Source of the DNA: Sphingomonas sp. | GTDB lineage: Bacteria > Pseudomonadota > Alphaproteobacteria > Sphingomonadales > Sphingomonadaceae | Assembly (NCBI GenBank): GCA_019747165.1 | Contig: JAIERC010000022.1 | Coordinates: 1-7,818 of the forward strand | Direction of reading: 5' to 3' | Length of the DNA: 7,818 bases | In this document: positions 1 to 7,266 of the stretch, piece after piece | Layout: each line of letters begins with the position of its first letter | How positions within the stretch are numbered: position 1 is the first letter of the stretch | Made by a program: the position numbers and the translations under genes | Notes under the pieces: model-generated | Databases searched by the model: none | The model's input: the letters and a program-made list of their open reading frames with translations, nothing else | Told to the model about the DNA's origin: nothing

Positions 1-2346
1 TTGGCGAGCGTGATCGCGGCCATTGTTATTGCAGGACTTGCTGCGTTCTGGCTAGCGCCTGAGGCAGTCCCTCACGTGCCGCCGCGCGCATTGTCGAGCG
101 CGGGGGGGCCAGTGCCAAATGAACGATATCAATGGCGGCCGGTGGCAATTGGCGGCGGCGGGATGATCTCGGGGTTGTCGATTGATCCCTCGGGCAAGAC
201 CTTTGTGATCCGCACTGACGTTTATGGCGGTTATGTCTGGAATGCCTCCGCAAACCGCTGGAGCCAGCTAGTTACGACTGCCACGATGCCGGGCATCGAC
301 CAGGTGCAGAACGGGGCCGCGCAGGGCATTTATGCGGTCGTGGTCGCGCCGTCCAAGCCGCAGCGGCTCTATATGGCGATCAAGGGCCGCGTTTACCGAT
401 CCGATACGCAGGGGCAAAGCTGGACGCTCCCAACAGCGGGCAACCCGTTTCCGTTCATTTGGGATGCCAACAGCGAGTTTCGCCTGCACGGCCCGTTCCT
501 CGCAGTTGATCCGGTCAACCCCGATCTGGTGCTGCTGGGCACGCCAGCGAATGGTTTATGGCGATCGGGTAATGCGGGCGCTACCTGGACGCGCGTTGCC
601 ACTGTCCCTGCCAGCGTCGATCGCGACGCGGCCGCTGGCGTGCAGGCACCCGGGACGATGCTCTGGTTCGAACAACCTGCTGGTGGCAGGCCAACGGGCA
701 GGATATTCGCCATGGCGTCGGGCCACGGTATGTATGTCTCGGCTGATCACGGCGTCAGCTTCACAGCGCTTGGGGCTGGAGCGTCGCACCCTGTAACCCT
801 CCAGCGCGGCGCGTTCGACCGGCGTGGCACCTTTTTCGGCGTCGACGATGCAAGCAAATCGGTCTGGTCCTACCGCGCTGGCGCTTGGCACGATCTGACC
901 GCGGAAGCAGGGCTCAGTGCGCGCGACTATGCCGCTGTCGCCGCCAATCCACGGGCAGACCAGGTTGTTATCTTTGATCGCGGCGGCGTCGGCTATCAGA
1001 CCACCGATGGCGGTGGCAGCTGGAGCAGCGTCAGTCACACAGCAGAACCGGGGCCGGGCGATCCGCCGTGGCTGCGCGTCGCCGATGCGCCCTTTTTTAC
1101 GACGGCGGATGCGCAGTTCGACCCGGTTGTTCCCAACAGGCTTTGGGTCGCCTCGGGCGTGGGAGTGTTCTATGCCGATTTTCCGCCCTCAACCGGCACG
1201 GTTGGCTGGATCAGCCAGACACGGGGCATTGAGGAGCTCGTTGCAAATGACGTGATCCAGCCGCCAGGGCAGTCGCCCATCTTTGCCGGCTGGGATTTTG
1301 GCATTCATGTGAAGGACGATCTGAATGCTTATTCGACGACCTTTGGCCCCAATGAGCGCGCGCTCATGTCAGTCCAGCAACTGGACTGGACACCGGCCAA
1401 ATCGGGGTTGATCGTAACAAATGCGTCGGACGCACGGATCGGCTGCTGTTCGGATGACGGCAATGCCGTCATGGCGGGCACGAGTACCGATGGCGGGCGA
1501 CGCTGGCGCAATTTCCGCAATCTGCCGGTCCCGCCGGGGACCAAGGCCAGTGACCCGTGGCATATGTCGTTTGGGACGATCGCGGTGGCATCCGACAACC
1601 CTGCCAACATCGTTTGGGAGCCGGCCTTTAATCGTCAGCCCTTCTACACAGTGGATGGCGGTTCGAGTTGGAAGCCGGTGGTGTTGCCCGGCGCTGTTGG
1701 TGAAACGCCGGGCTCCTTCCGGAATTTCTGGTATCAGCGCAAGACGCTCGCCGCAGACAAGACGCGGCCCGGGACATTTTACCTTTTCCATAGTGGCGAT
1801 GTCCCCAATCTTGAACTCGCCGGATTGTGGCGGACGCGCGACGGCGGCACCACCTGGAACAAGGTTTTCGACGGTGAGATTGCCCCGTCGAGCGATCAGG
1901 CGGCAAAGCTGCGCTCGGTCCCGGGACAACCGGGCCATCTGTTCTTCACCTCGGGGTATGAGCATGCCGCCGATACCCAGTTGCGCCGCAGTCTCGATGG
2001 TGGCGAAACCTGGCAACTTGTCCCGGAGGTGACGCGCGTTGACGATATTGCCTTCGGCAAGGTGGCAAAAGGTGCCGCTTATCCGACCATATATATTTCA
2101 GGCCGGGTAGGGGGCAGCTACGGAATCTGGCGCTCCCTAGACGCAGCCGTTACCTGGCAGCTGCTGGTCGACTTCCCGGTTGGTACGCTCGACCAGGTGA
2201 CAACCCTGGGTGCTGACCCTGATGTGTTCGGCCGGGTCTATATCGGGTACAAGGGGTCGGGCTGGATTTGGGGCGAGCCGGCGCCCTGTACGCCCGCGCC
2301 GTATCGTGCGTCGGCGCGCCAGCACTGCACTGCAGTCGCAAAGTGA
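1..2346 (+). CDS. GH74-like (xyloglucanase-type) exported beta-propeller glycosidase, probably 5'-partial
   Basis: Probable endo-acting glycoside hydrolase of the GH74/BNR-repeat superfamily, whose known members cut beta-glucan backbones such as xyloglucan. The N-terminus of the visible frame is a hydrophobic export segment (about residues 2-19), followed by the hallmark AIGGGGMISGL (49-59) and RTDVYGGYVW (71-80). D73 aligns with the catalytic base Asp of GH74 (RTDIGG). D432 in GWDFGIHVKDDL aligns with the family's second catalytic Asp (GDLGGF-type motif), although the preceding Gly is Trp here. At least eight Asp-box motifs (S/T-x-D-x-G-x-x-W/F) are spread over the protein, near 134, 189, 247, 335, 495, 550, 612 and 664, with a degenerate one at 712; this fits a two-propeller fold. 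The length (about 780 aa) is normal for the family. The frame is open to base 1 and the only start there is TTG with no basic n-region, so the true start probably lies just upstream. The stop overlaps the next gene. The substrate is unknown; the EPS context suggests the cell's own polymer rather than plant xyloglucan. A non-catalytic BNR/sortilin-like protein is the alternative. Confidence 0.78.
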   Translation: MASVIAAIVIAGLAAFWLAPEAVPHVPPRALSSAGGPVPNERYQWRPVAIGGGGMISGLSIDPSGKTFVIRTDVYGGYVWNASANRWSQLVTTATMPGIDQVQNGAAQGIYAVVVAPSKPQRLYMAIKGRVYRSDTQGQSWTLPTAGNPFPFIWDANSEFRLHGPFLAVDPVNPDLVLLGTPANGLWRSGNAGATWTRVATVPASVDRDAAAGVQAPGTMLWFEQPAGGRPTGRIFAMASGHGMYVSADHGVSFTALGAGASHPVTLQRGAFDRRGTFFGVDDASKSVWSYRAGAWHDLTAEAGLSARDYAAVAANPRADQVVIFDRGGVGYQTTDGGGSWSSVSHTAEPGPGDPPWLRVADAPFFTTADAQFDPVVPNRLWVASGVGVFYADFPPSTGTVGWISQTRGIEELVANDVIQPPGQSPIFAGWDFGIHVKDDLNAYSTTFGPNERALMSVQQLDWTPAKSGLIVTNASDARIGCCSDDGNAVMAGTSTDGGRRWRNFRNLPVPPGTKASDPWHMSFGTIAVASDNPANIVWEPAFNRQPFYTVDGGSSWKPVVLPGAVGETPGSFRNFWYQRKTLAADKTRPGTFYLFHSGDVPNLELAGLWRTRDGGTTWNKVFDGEIAPSSDQAAKLRSVPGQPGHLFFTSGYEHAADTQLRRSLDGGETWQLVPEVTRVDDIAFGKVAKGAAYPTIYISGRVGGSYGIWRSLDAAVTWQLLVDFPVGTLDQVTTLGADPDVFGRVYIGYKGSGWIWGEPAPCTPAPYRASARQHCTAVAK
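2343..2346 (+). other. GTGA stop/start overlap (translational coupling)
   Basis: The TGA stop of the GH74-like gene (2344-2346) overlaps a GTG start (2343-2345) of the family 2 glycosyltransferase. No Shine-Dalgarno is visible upstream of this GTG, so initiation by ribosomes finishing the first gene is the simplest reading. Two later in-frame GTG codons (2373, 2406) remain possible starts. Confidence 0.6.
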
Positions 2347-3557
2347 CGAGCTTTGCACCATCGTCTGGCCAGGTGCTGACAAAAGCCGGGCACGCAGCGC
2401 CGACCGTGCTTGAACTTTCGATCATCATGCCGTGCCTCAACGAAGCCGAGACGTTGGCGATCTGTATCGAAAAGGCGCAGCGATTTTTGGTCGACCACGC
2501 GATCAAAGGCGAGGTCATCGTCGCCGACAATGGCTCGACCGACGGCTCGCAAGCAATTGCAGCAGCGGCTGGCGCGCGTATCGCCGATATCCCCATCCGC
2601 GGTTACGGTGCTGCTTTGATCGGCGGTATCGCGGCGGCTCAAAGCGAGTTCATTGCTATGGGCGACGCTGACGACAGCTATGATTTTGGCGGGTTGATGC
2701 CTTTCCTCACCAGGTTGCGAGGTGGGGCCGACCTTGTCATGGGCAATCGGTTCCAGGGCGGTATCCAGCCCGGCGCGATGCCATCGCTCCACCGCTATCT
2801 CGGCAATCCGGTGCTCAGTTTTCTGGGAAGGCGGTTCTTCGGCGTTGCGATCGGCGACTTTCATTGCGGCCTGCGCGCGTTTCGCCGCGATGCGATCGTC
2901 GGATTGGACCTGAAGTCGTCGGGGATGGAGTTTGCCAGCGAAATGGTGGTCAAGGCAGCAATCGCCGGGCTTGAAATCCGCGAGGTGCCGACCACCCTGG
3001 CCCCCGATGGTCGTAGCCGCGCGCCGCATCTGCGGACCTGGCGCGACGGATGGCGACATCTGCGCTTTCTGCTGATTTTTGCTCCTAAGTTCTTGTTGCT
3101 CTATCCAGGCGTGGCACTGCTGAGTGCTGGGCTGGTCGGTATCTTCGGGCTGATTGGGGGCGATGTGAATCTTGGCGGTGTCGAATTTGGCATTCATACG
3201 ATGATCTTTGCGGCAATGGCCGCGATCATGGGTGCCCAATTGGTCGGCCTGAGCGTTATAGCCCGTCGCTATGGTGTTGTCGCCGGGCTCTGGCCCGATT
3301 CCGGCAATATGCGCTGGCTACGCCAGTGGTTTACCGTCGAGCGGGCCTGTCTTTTCGGCGGCGCCATGCTGACACTTGGTTTGGGCGGCGCGCTTACCGC
3401 GACCCTGGTTTGGGCGCGGACGGGGTTCGGCGATTTGAATCCGACCGGTCTGATGCGGCTCACCATTCCGTCGGTGTTAATGTCATGCGTTGGCCTGCAA
3501 ACGATCGTGACCGGCTTCTTGATGAGCTTGTTCGACCAGCCGCGCTCGACGCGTTGA
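2343..3557 (+). CDS. Family 2 glycosyltransferase, polyprenyl-phosphate-hexose synthase type, with C-terminal membrane domain
   Basis: Predicted to move a hexose from a nucleotide sugar to undecaprenyl phosphate at the cytoplasmic face of the inner membrane (DPM1/DPG1-like GT2). Numbering is from the GTG at 2343 (404 aa). The GT-A domain shows SIIMPCLNEAETL (26-38), ADNGSTDGS (61-69) and the metal-binding DADD (108-111). It then shows the subfamily blocks MGNRF (133-137), PGAMPSLHRYLGNPVLS (143-159), DFHCGLRAFRRD (172-183) and GMEFASEMVVKA (194-205). About four hydrophobic segments follow (roughly 241-272, 283-305, 335-357, 372-397). The start is a choice: GTG 2343 gives a GTGA overlap with the upstream stop, typical of translational coupling. 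GTG 2373 and GTG 2406 are also in frame, and 2406 sits right before the conserved domain. None has a clear Shine-Dalgarno. The open frame runs upstream to a TTG at 2268, but that part is out-of-frame sequence of the upstream gene. The sugar and polyprenyl acceptor are inferred from the subfamily. Confidence 0.9.
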   Translation: MTSFAPSSGQVLTKAGHAAPTVLELSIIMPCLNEAETLAICIEKAQRFLVDHAIKGEVIVADNGSTDGSQAIAAAAGARIADIPIRGYGAALIGGIAAAQSEFIAMGDADDSYDFGGLMPFLTRLRGGADLVMGNRFQGGIQPGAMPSLHRYLGNPVLSFLGRRFFGVAIGDFHCGLRAFRRDAIVGLDLKSSGMEFASEMVVKAAIAGLEIREVPTTLAPDGRSRAPHLRTWRDGWRHLRFLLIFAPKFLLLYPGVALLSAGLVGIFGLIGGDVNLGGVEFGIHTMIFAAMAAIMGAQLVGLSVIARRYGVVAGLWPDSGNMRWLRQWFTVERACLFGGAMLTLGLGGALTATLVWARTGFGDLNPTGLMRLTIPSVLMSCVGLQTIVTGFLMSLFDQPRSTR

Positions 3558-3568
3558 CGCCAAACCTG

Positions 3569-5482
3569 TCACTGCGCCTTTGCAGTTGCCGTACGTGGTC
3601 CGATCAGCGTCCCCTGCAGGGCGCGTGCCACGCGCGCGCCCCCTTCCTTGGTGAAGTGGTCGGAATCGAACAGCATTGGTACGCCCGGTGCCGCTTCGAT
3701 GATGCAACGGTGCTGGTTACATAACGTCTCGATGAGCGACAGATAGGGGATGCCGGCCCGCTTGGTCTCTGCTTTGAGGCGTACGTCGGCCAAGATGGGC
3801 TCTGGCGCCTGGAATGCCGCAGGGTAATCTGGGTCACCGCGCAGCGCTGCTTTGGCGAGCAGCCGCGGTAAGCCGACGCGGTATTCCGGGTTAGGGCCGA
3901 TGATGGTTACCGAGAGTCCTTGCGCCTTTAGTTGTACAGCGGTTGCGATCATTTCCCGGACCCGCTCCTCGATATCGCCTGTACCGACGCGGCCATAAAG
4001 CCAGACCCCGTCGATCCTGCGTTCGCGCGGCAGGTCGAGCATTGCAAATCGCATGAGCGCATCGCAGGCTTTAGCCGGAGCGAGCGGTTGCGGCACAAGA
4101 ACCGGCAGACAGCCTGAGGCGGTGACCTGCAGGATATTGGCGTCACGATAGGTTGCAATCATCCCGCTGGAAAGGGCGCCGGCGTGGCTATCGCCGACCA
4201 GCATATAACTGGGTCGGTTGGGCCTGTTTGGCAGGCACGCCTGGCGGTCGAACTGCGAGATCGGCATCCGGTCGGACAGCAAGCACTGACCCACCCGCAT
4301 GCTGCGGTTGAAATCATAATCGAGATAGCTCGCAAGGCGGTTTGCCAAAGGCGAAAAACGCTGCGGCAGGCCGGCGCTGATGATCAGCACGCCGCCGAGT
4401 GCTGCCAGCGCGCCAAGCACGCCGCCAAAAATCATTAACAGCGAGCGCATCGATACCCGCGAGCGATCGCGGGTTGGCCGTTCGACAAGCCACCACGATA
4501 ATGTTGCCGCAATGAGCGAGGCGACGAGGACAGTGCTGCGTTCAACGAGCTTGGAGCTTGAAGCGACCAGCAGCCAGTCGGCTTTTTGAAAGGCAATCAT
4601 CGGCCAGTGCCACAGATACAGTGAATAGGAGATGAGCCCGAGGAAGACGAGCGGCGGCAGCGCTAAAGTGCGTGCAACCAAGGTGTCACCGCTGTGGCCT
4701 GAATGGATCACGAGCGCGGCACCAATACAGGGCAAGAGCGCAAGATAGCCCGGGAACAGCATGAACGGCGTGTAGAAGATCATCGGCAAGCCGATCAGCG
4801 CGATGCCGGCGAGCCCGGCTGCCTCGCGTTGCCAGCGCCGGGCAAGGCGCGGTACCATGTCGAGGGCGACCATGCAGCCGAGCAACAGTTCCCAAGCGCG
4901 CGCGAAGAGCCAGTAGAAGCCAAAACTTGGCGAAAAGCCGATGGTTGCGATGCAAAGGCCAAGCGATGCCACAAAAAGCAGCAGAATGATGCGTTCGAGC
5001 CGCTGCGGTACCCAGCGCAGCACTGCGAGCACGACCAGCGGAAAAATCAGATAAAACTGCTCCTCGATGGCAAGCGACCAGCCGTGGAGCAGTGGAAGGG
5101 TTTCGCCGGCTGGGTTGAAGTAGTTGATCGTCCACCAGAAATATAGATTGGAAACCGAAAACACGGTGGCGATCAGCGAGCGACCGTATTCAGCTGCCTC
5201 GAAGGGAAAATAGCGGAGCAGGACAACAGCGCTGACCGCTGTCAGCAGCACGGCATGAGCCGGCACAATCCGTCGAAAACGACTGCCCCAAAAATCGCGC
5301 CCGCTGAACTGCCCGGCGCGCATGTCGGTGACGATCTTGTATCCGATCAAATAGCCGGAGATGACAAAGAAGATGTCGACGCCGACAAAGCCGCCGCGCA
5401 GCAGCGATTGCGCGATGTGATAGATGACGACGGGAATGACGGCGATTGCGCGCAGCCCGTCGATGTCACGCCGGTACTTCAT
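3569..5482 (-). CDS. Acyltransferase_3 (OafA/OafB-like) O-acyltransferase with C-terminal SGNH domain
   Basis: Integral membrane enzyme predicted to pass an acyl group, usually acetyl, from the cytoplasm onto a surface polysaccharide, with the soluble SGNH domain finishing the transfer in the periplasm. At 637 aa it has the normal length for the fused type. The N-terminus YRRDIDGLRAIAVIPVVIYH (3-22, with the expected His22), GGFVGVDIFFVISGYLI (30-46), RFRRIVPA (68-75) and LLHGWSLAIEEQFYLIFPL (131-149) are all family signatures. Around ten membrane helices end near residue 369. A linker with two cysteines (C400, C416) resembles the disulfide-bearing linker of OafB-type enzymes. The SGNH nucleophile motif is GDSH (430-433, Ser432), and D606-x-x-H609 supplies the acid/base pair. 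The ATG at 5482 is well supported by a purine-rich AGGGGGGA (5488-5495) 5 bases upstream and by the family's usual N-terminus. The gene begins inside the end of the upstream membrane glycosyltransferase gene (17-base overlap, different frame), which implies one operon. The acceptor glycan and acyl group cannot be read from sequence. Confidence 0.95.
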   Translation of the reverse strand: MKYRRDIDGLRAIAVIPVVIYHIAQSLLRGGFVGVDIFFVISGYLIGYKIVTDMRAGQFSGRDFWGSRFRRIVPAHAVLLTAVSAVVLLRYFPFEAAEYGRSLIATVFSVSNLYFWWTINYFNPAGETLPLLHGWSLAIEEQFYLIFPLVVLAVLRWVPQRLERIILLLFVASLGLCIATIGFSPSFGFYWLFARAWELLLGCMVALDMVPRLARRWQREAAGLAGIALIGLPMIFYTPFMLFPGYLALLPCIGAALVIHSGHSGDTLVARTLALPPLVFLGLISYSLYLWHWPMIAFQKADWLLVASSSKLVERSTVLVASLIAATLSWWLVERPTRDRSRVSMRSLLMIFGGVLGALAALGGVLIISAGLPQRFSPLANRLASYLDYDFNRSMRVGQCLLSDRMPISQFDRQACLPNRPNRPSYMLVGDSHAGALSSGMIATYRDANILQVTASGCLPVLVPQPLAPAKACDALMRFAMLDLPRERRIDGVWLYGRVGTGDIEERVREMIATAVQLKAQGLSVTIIGPNPEYRVGLPRLLAKAALRGDPDYPAAFQAPEPILADVRLKAETKRAGIPYLSLIETLCNQHRCIIEAAPGVPMLFDSDHFTKEGGARVARALQGTLIGPRTATAKAQ

Positions 5483-7184
5483 CTCGGTCCCCCCTACCGC
5501 GGCCTATCGTTTCCATGCGCTCCTTCGCAGGTGAAGGGCGCGGGCGTGAAGGTTGCATCGCTGTGCCCGGCACGCGCTTGGGCGCTTTGGGTGTTGCTCG
5601 GCTGCGGAGGTGTCTGTTCAGGAGATAGACACTGAAATCCTCGTCGCCCGACGCCTGGCGAAGTTCGCCCAGCGGCACCACTGCGTCACGAAAGGCGCGT
5701 AGGTCGCCGGGAGTCAGCACCAGCGGTCCGAAGGTGCTGCGATCGATGACCATGTACCGATTATCTGATGGGAGCGGGGTATTGAGCAACACCAATACAT
5801 CGCGGCTGGTCGTGTTTTGTAGCATCTGCGCCGTCGTCAGGATGCGGGCCAGCGTCATCGGGCGAGACTCAGCCAATCTCATGCCGACGACATGGCTGAA
5901 GCGCCTCTGTCGCAATGAGTAGATCGGATTGTCGAGATAATAGGCCAGCGCCTCCGCCATGAAATCGGGGTCGGTGACGATGATGGCGCGCTGGAGCCCG
6001 TGCCGCGCGATCAGCTCTGCGACATGCTGGGTCTCACTTTCGGGCTTTCCGTTCACGGCATTCACCACTGCGCGGGCAGAGGCTGGCAGTTGCGAAGCCA
6101 GTAGCGCCAGGAATAGCGCGCGACCGCCAAACTCGGCCAGTTGCAGCCAAGGTGGAGCTCGCCCGGATGGTTGCCAGCGGCCGCCGTGCCCTTGCACCAC
6201 CAGCCAGAGCAGCGTGATGTCGAACACGATCACCAGTGCTTCATGGCGGTAGAAGCCGGGGTAGACGAAGACAAAGATCGCCTGCAGTCCAACGAGTGCT
6301 GCCAGCGCCGCAATGAGCGCAGCGGGGCGCCTGGCAAACATGGCGGTGCTGCCAAAGACGAGGATGGCGGCGGCGATTTGCATCAAGGGGCTGAAATGGA
6401 AGTTGCCAAAAATGCGGGCATAGGCAGTGCCGGGTATCATCTCCAGGGCGCGCGAAAGCCAGCTTGACGGAGCAACCGACGGCGCGTCCTCGAGTGAGGG
6501 CACAACCGAAGCAATGCTCGCCACCACACCAACCGCGACTATGGCGGCGTTTAAAATTAGATTTTTCTTGGCAGGCGACCAGCGAATGCCCTGTTCGAAA
6601 ATGAGATCGATGGCCCAGAACAGATAAAAGGCAAGCGCGAGCACGACGGAATGAACATTTGTGTTGCACAGCAAGGCGAGCAGCAGGCCGAGCACTGGGC
6701 CGCGGTGTCGTGACTTGGTATAGCTGGCGGCGATGGCGAATAGCAGCAACATGCTGATCCCGTAGTTTCGCGCGGTGACGCAGTATTCATAGAGGCCAAA
6801 AAAACTGAACATCACGAGGCAGACGACCGACAGCCGCAGCGGCGACGCCCATAACAAGGTGGCGTTCGCGGCGACGGTGACGACCAGCGCGGCGCCGGGC
6901 AGAACGAGGCGTGTCCCAAATAGGTCGTGGCTGGTTCGAAGGATCACATGCCATAACAAGGGATGGCCGTAGCCGCGCGCGTAGCTCGGCATATCAAAGA
7001 TGGTGTCGCCGCTGAGCGCGAGACTGAGAGCACGGACCTCGTCGCGCCACATGACGTGGTGTGATACCAAATAGAGGGTGAGTGCCAGCCAAATGAGGCC
7101 GACAGCTAGGCGCAGTTGACGGCTGAAGGACTGTGTCGACCCAGTCGTCCTGGGGCTGAACGCCGAGTCCAGCCAGGCGATCAT
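5466..7184 (-). CDS. Multispanning GT-C-type (GT39/ArnT/PMT-like) glycosyltransferase
   Basis: Predicted inner-membrane glycosyltransferase of the GT-C superfold, which uses polyprenyl-phosphate sugars as donors and acts on the periplasmic side. After a first membrane segment (about 25-43), the first periplasmic loop has the acidic pair MWRDEVRA (45-52, D48 E49), the usual catalytic and metal site of this fold. GYGHPLLWHVI (71-81) corresponds to the HPPL-type motif, and ARNYGISMLL (138-147) to the conserved R-x-Y stretch. Around ten hydrophobic segments follow up to about residue 373, then a soluble, presumably periplasmic region (374-520). The last 50 residues (523-572) are unlike the rest: rich in Arg, Lys and Pro, as if formerly intergenic DNA is being translated. 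The ATG at 7184 is the first start after the upstream stop codons and precedes the first helix, but no good Shine-Dalgarno is visible. The gene follows the BY-kinase by 103 bases and overlaps the acyltransferase start by 17 bases. Family assignment is by motifs; the sugar is unknown. Confidence 0.82.
   Translation of the reverse strand: MIAWLDSAFSPRTTGSTQSFSRQLRLAVGLIWLALTLYLVSHHVMWRDEVRALSLALSGDTIFDMPSYARGYGHPLLWHVILRTSHDLFGTRLVLPGAALVVTVAANATLLWASPLRLSVVCLVMFSFFGLYEYCVTARNYGISMLLLFAIAASYTKSRHRGPVLGLLLALLCNTNVHSVVLALAFYLFWAIDLIFEQGIRWSPAKKNLILNAAIVAVGVVASIASVVPSLEDAPSVAPSSWLSRALEMIPGTAYARIFGNFHFSPLMQIAAAILVFGSTAMFARRPAALIAALAALVGLQAIFVFVYPGFYRHEALVIVFDITLLWLVVQGHGGRWQPSGRAPPWLQLAEFGGRALFLALLASQLPASARAVVNAVNGKPESETQHVAELIARHGLQRAIIVTDPDFMAEALAYYLDNPIYSLRQRRFSHVVGMRLAESRPMTLARILTTAQMLQNTTSRDVLVLLNTPLPSDNRYMVIDRSTFGPLVLTPGDLRAFRDAVVPLGELRQASGDEDFSVYLLNRHLRSRATPKAPKRVPGTAMQPSRPRPSPAKERMETIGRGRGDRDEVPA
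5488..5495 (-). promoter_or_regulatory. Shine-Dalgarno of the acyltransferase gene
   Basis: On the minus strand AGGGGGGA lies 5 bases before the ATG at 5482. It is inside the last codons of the upstream GT-C gene, so the acyltransferase has its own strong ribosome binding site despite the overlap. It fixes the start codon, which also agrees with the family's N-terminal motif. Confidence 0.7.
5517..5541 (-). repeat. Inverted repeat / mRNA hairpin ahead of the acyltransferase ribosome binding site
   Basis: Read on the plus strand, the arms are GCGC (5517-5520) plus CCTTC (5522-5526), and GAAGG (5533-5537) plus GCGC (5538-5541). That is a nine-pair stem with one bulged base (T5521) and a six-base loop. 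It falls in the Arg/Pro-rich tail codons of the GT-C gene, 22 bases upstream of the acyltransferase Shine-Dalgarno. No U tract follows in either direction, so it is not a standard terminator. It may be a REP-like intergenic repeat absorbed into the coding frame, or an RNA structure affecting translation or stability of the downstream gene. Confidence 0.5.
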
Positions 7185-7249
7185 CGGCAGAACGACGGCC
7201 GTTGCATAATGGGCCGGGCGCCCACGCTCAGCCTGTCGTCCTGCCCAAT

Positions 7250-7266
7250 GACCGGATCAGCCGGTC
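7250..7266 (-). repeat. Short inverted repeat in the kinase/GT-C intergenic gap
   Basis: GACCGG (7250-7255) and CCGGTC (7261-7266) form a perfect six-pair stem with a five-base loop, about 20 bases after the kinase stop codon. The minus-strand sequence beyond it has no run of T, so it does not meet the rule for an intrinsic terminator. It could be an attenuating or mRNA-end-protecting hairpin between the kinase and GT-C genes. The rest of the 103-base gap (7185-7287) shows only a small GGGCGCCC palindrome (7216-7223) and no clear promoter. Confidence 0.4.

Noticed and set aside
1369..2016. A 215-codon minus-strand frame and a 203-codon plus-strand frame (1421-2032) inside the GH74-like gene
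   Set aside because: Both are shadows of the glycosidase gene, whose frame keeps Asp-box repeats throughout this region.
2238..3239. A 333-codon open frame on the minus strand
   Set aside because: It lies wholly antisense to the GH74-like end and the family 2 glycosyltransferase, whose motifs are unmistakable. Its product has no membrane, domain or motif character, only the composition expected from reverse reading of GC-rich codons.
3571..3586. Possible intrinsic terminator (ACTGC/GCAGT stem) at the convergent junction
   Set aside because: The stem is only five pairs, lies in coding sequence and has no T run after it on either strand.
3612..3621. CCCTGCAGGG palindrome
   Set aside because: It lies inside the coding end of the acyltransferase, is short and is expected by chance in GC-rich DNA; no operator role can be supported.
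3326..3724. A plus-strand frame spanning the convergent junction
   Set aside because: It overlaps the ends of two well supported genes and its product resembles no protein family.
4703..5146. A 147-codon plus-strand frame and a minus-strand one (4686-5135) within the acyltransferase
   Set aside because: The acyltransferase frame here carries WSLAIEEQFYL and membrane helices; the alternatives are charged shadow peptides.
5255..5635. Plus-strand frame opposite the GT-C/acyltransferase junction
   Set aside because: It is antisense to two motif-supported gene ends and has no recognisable features.
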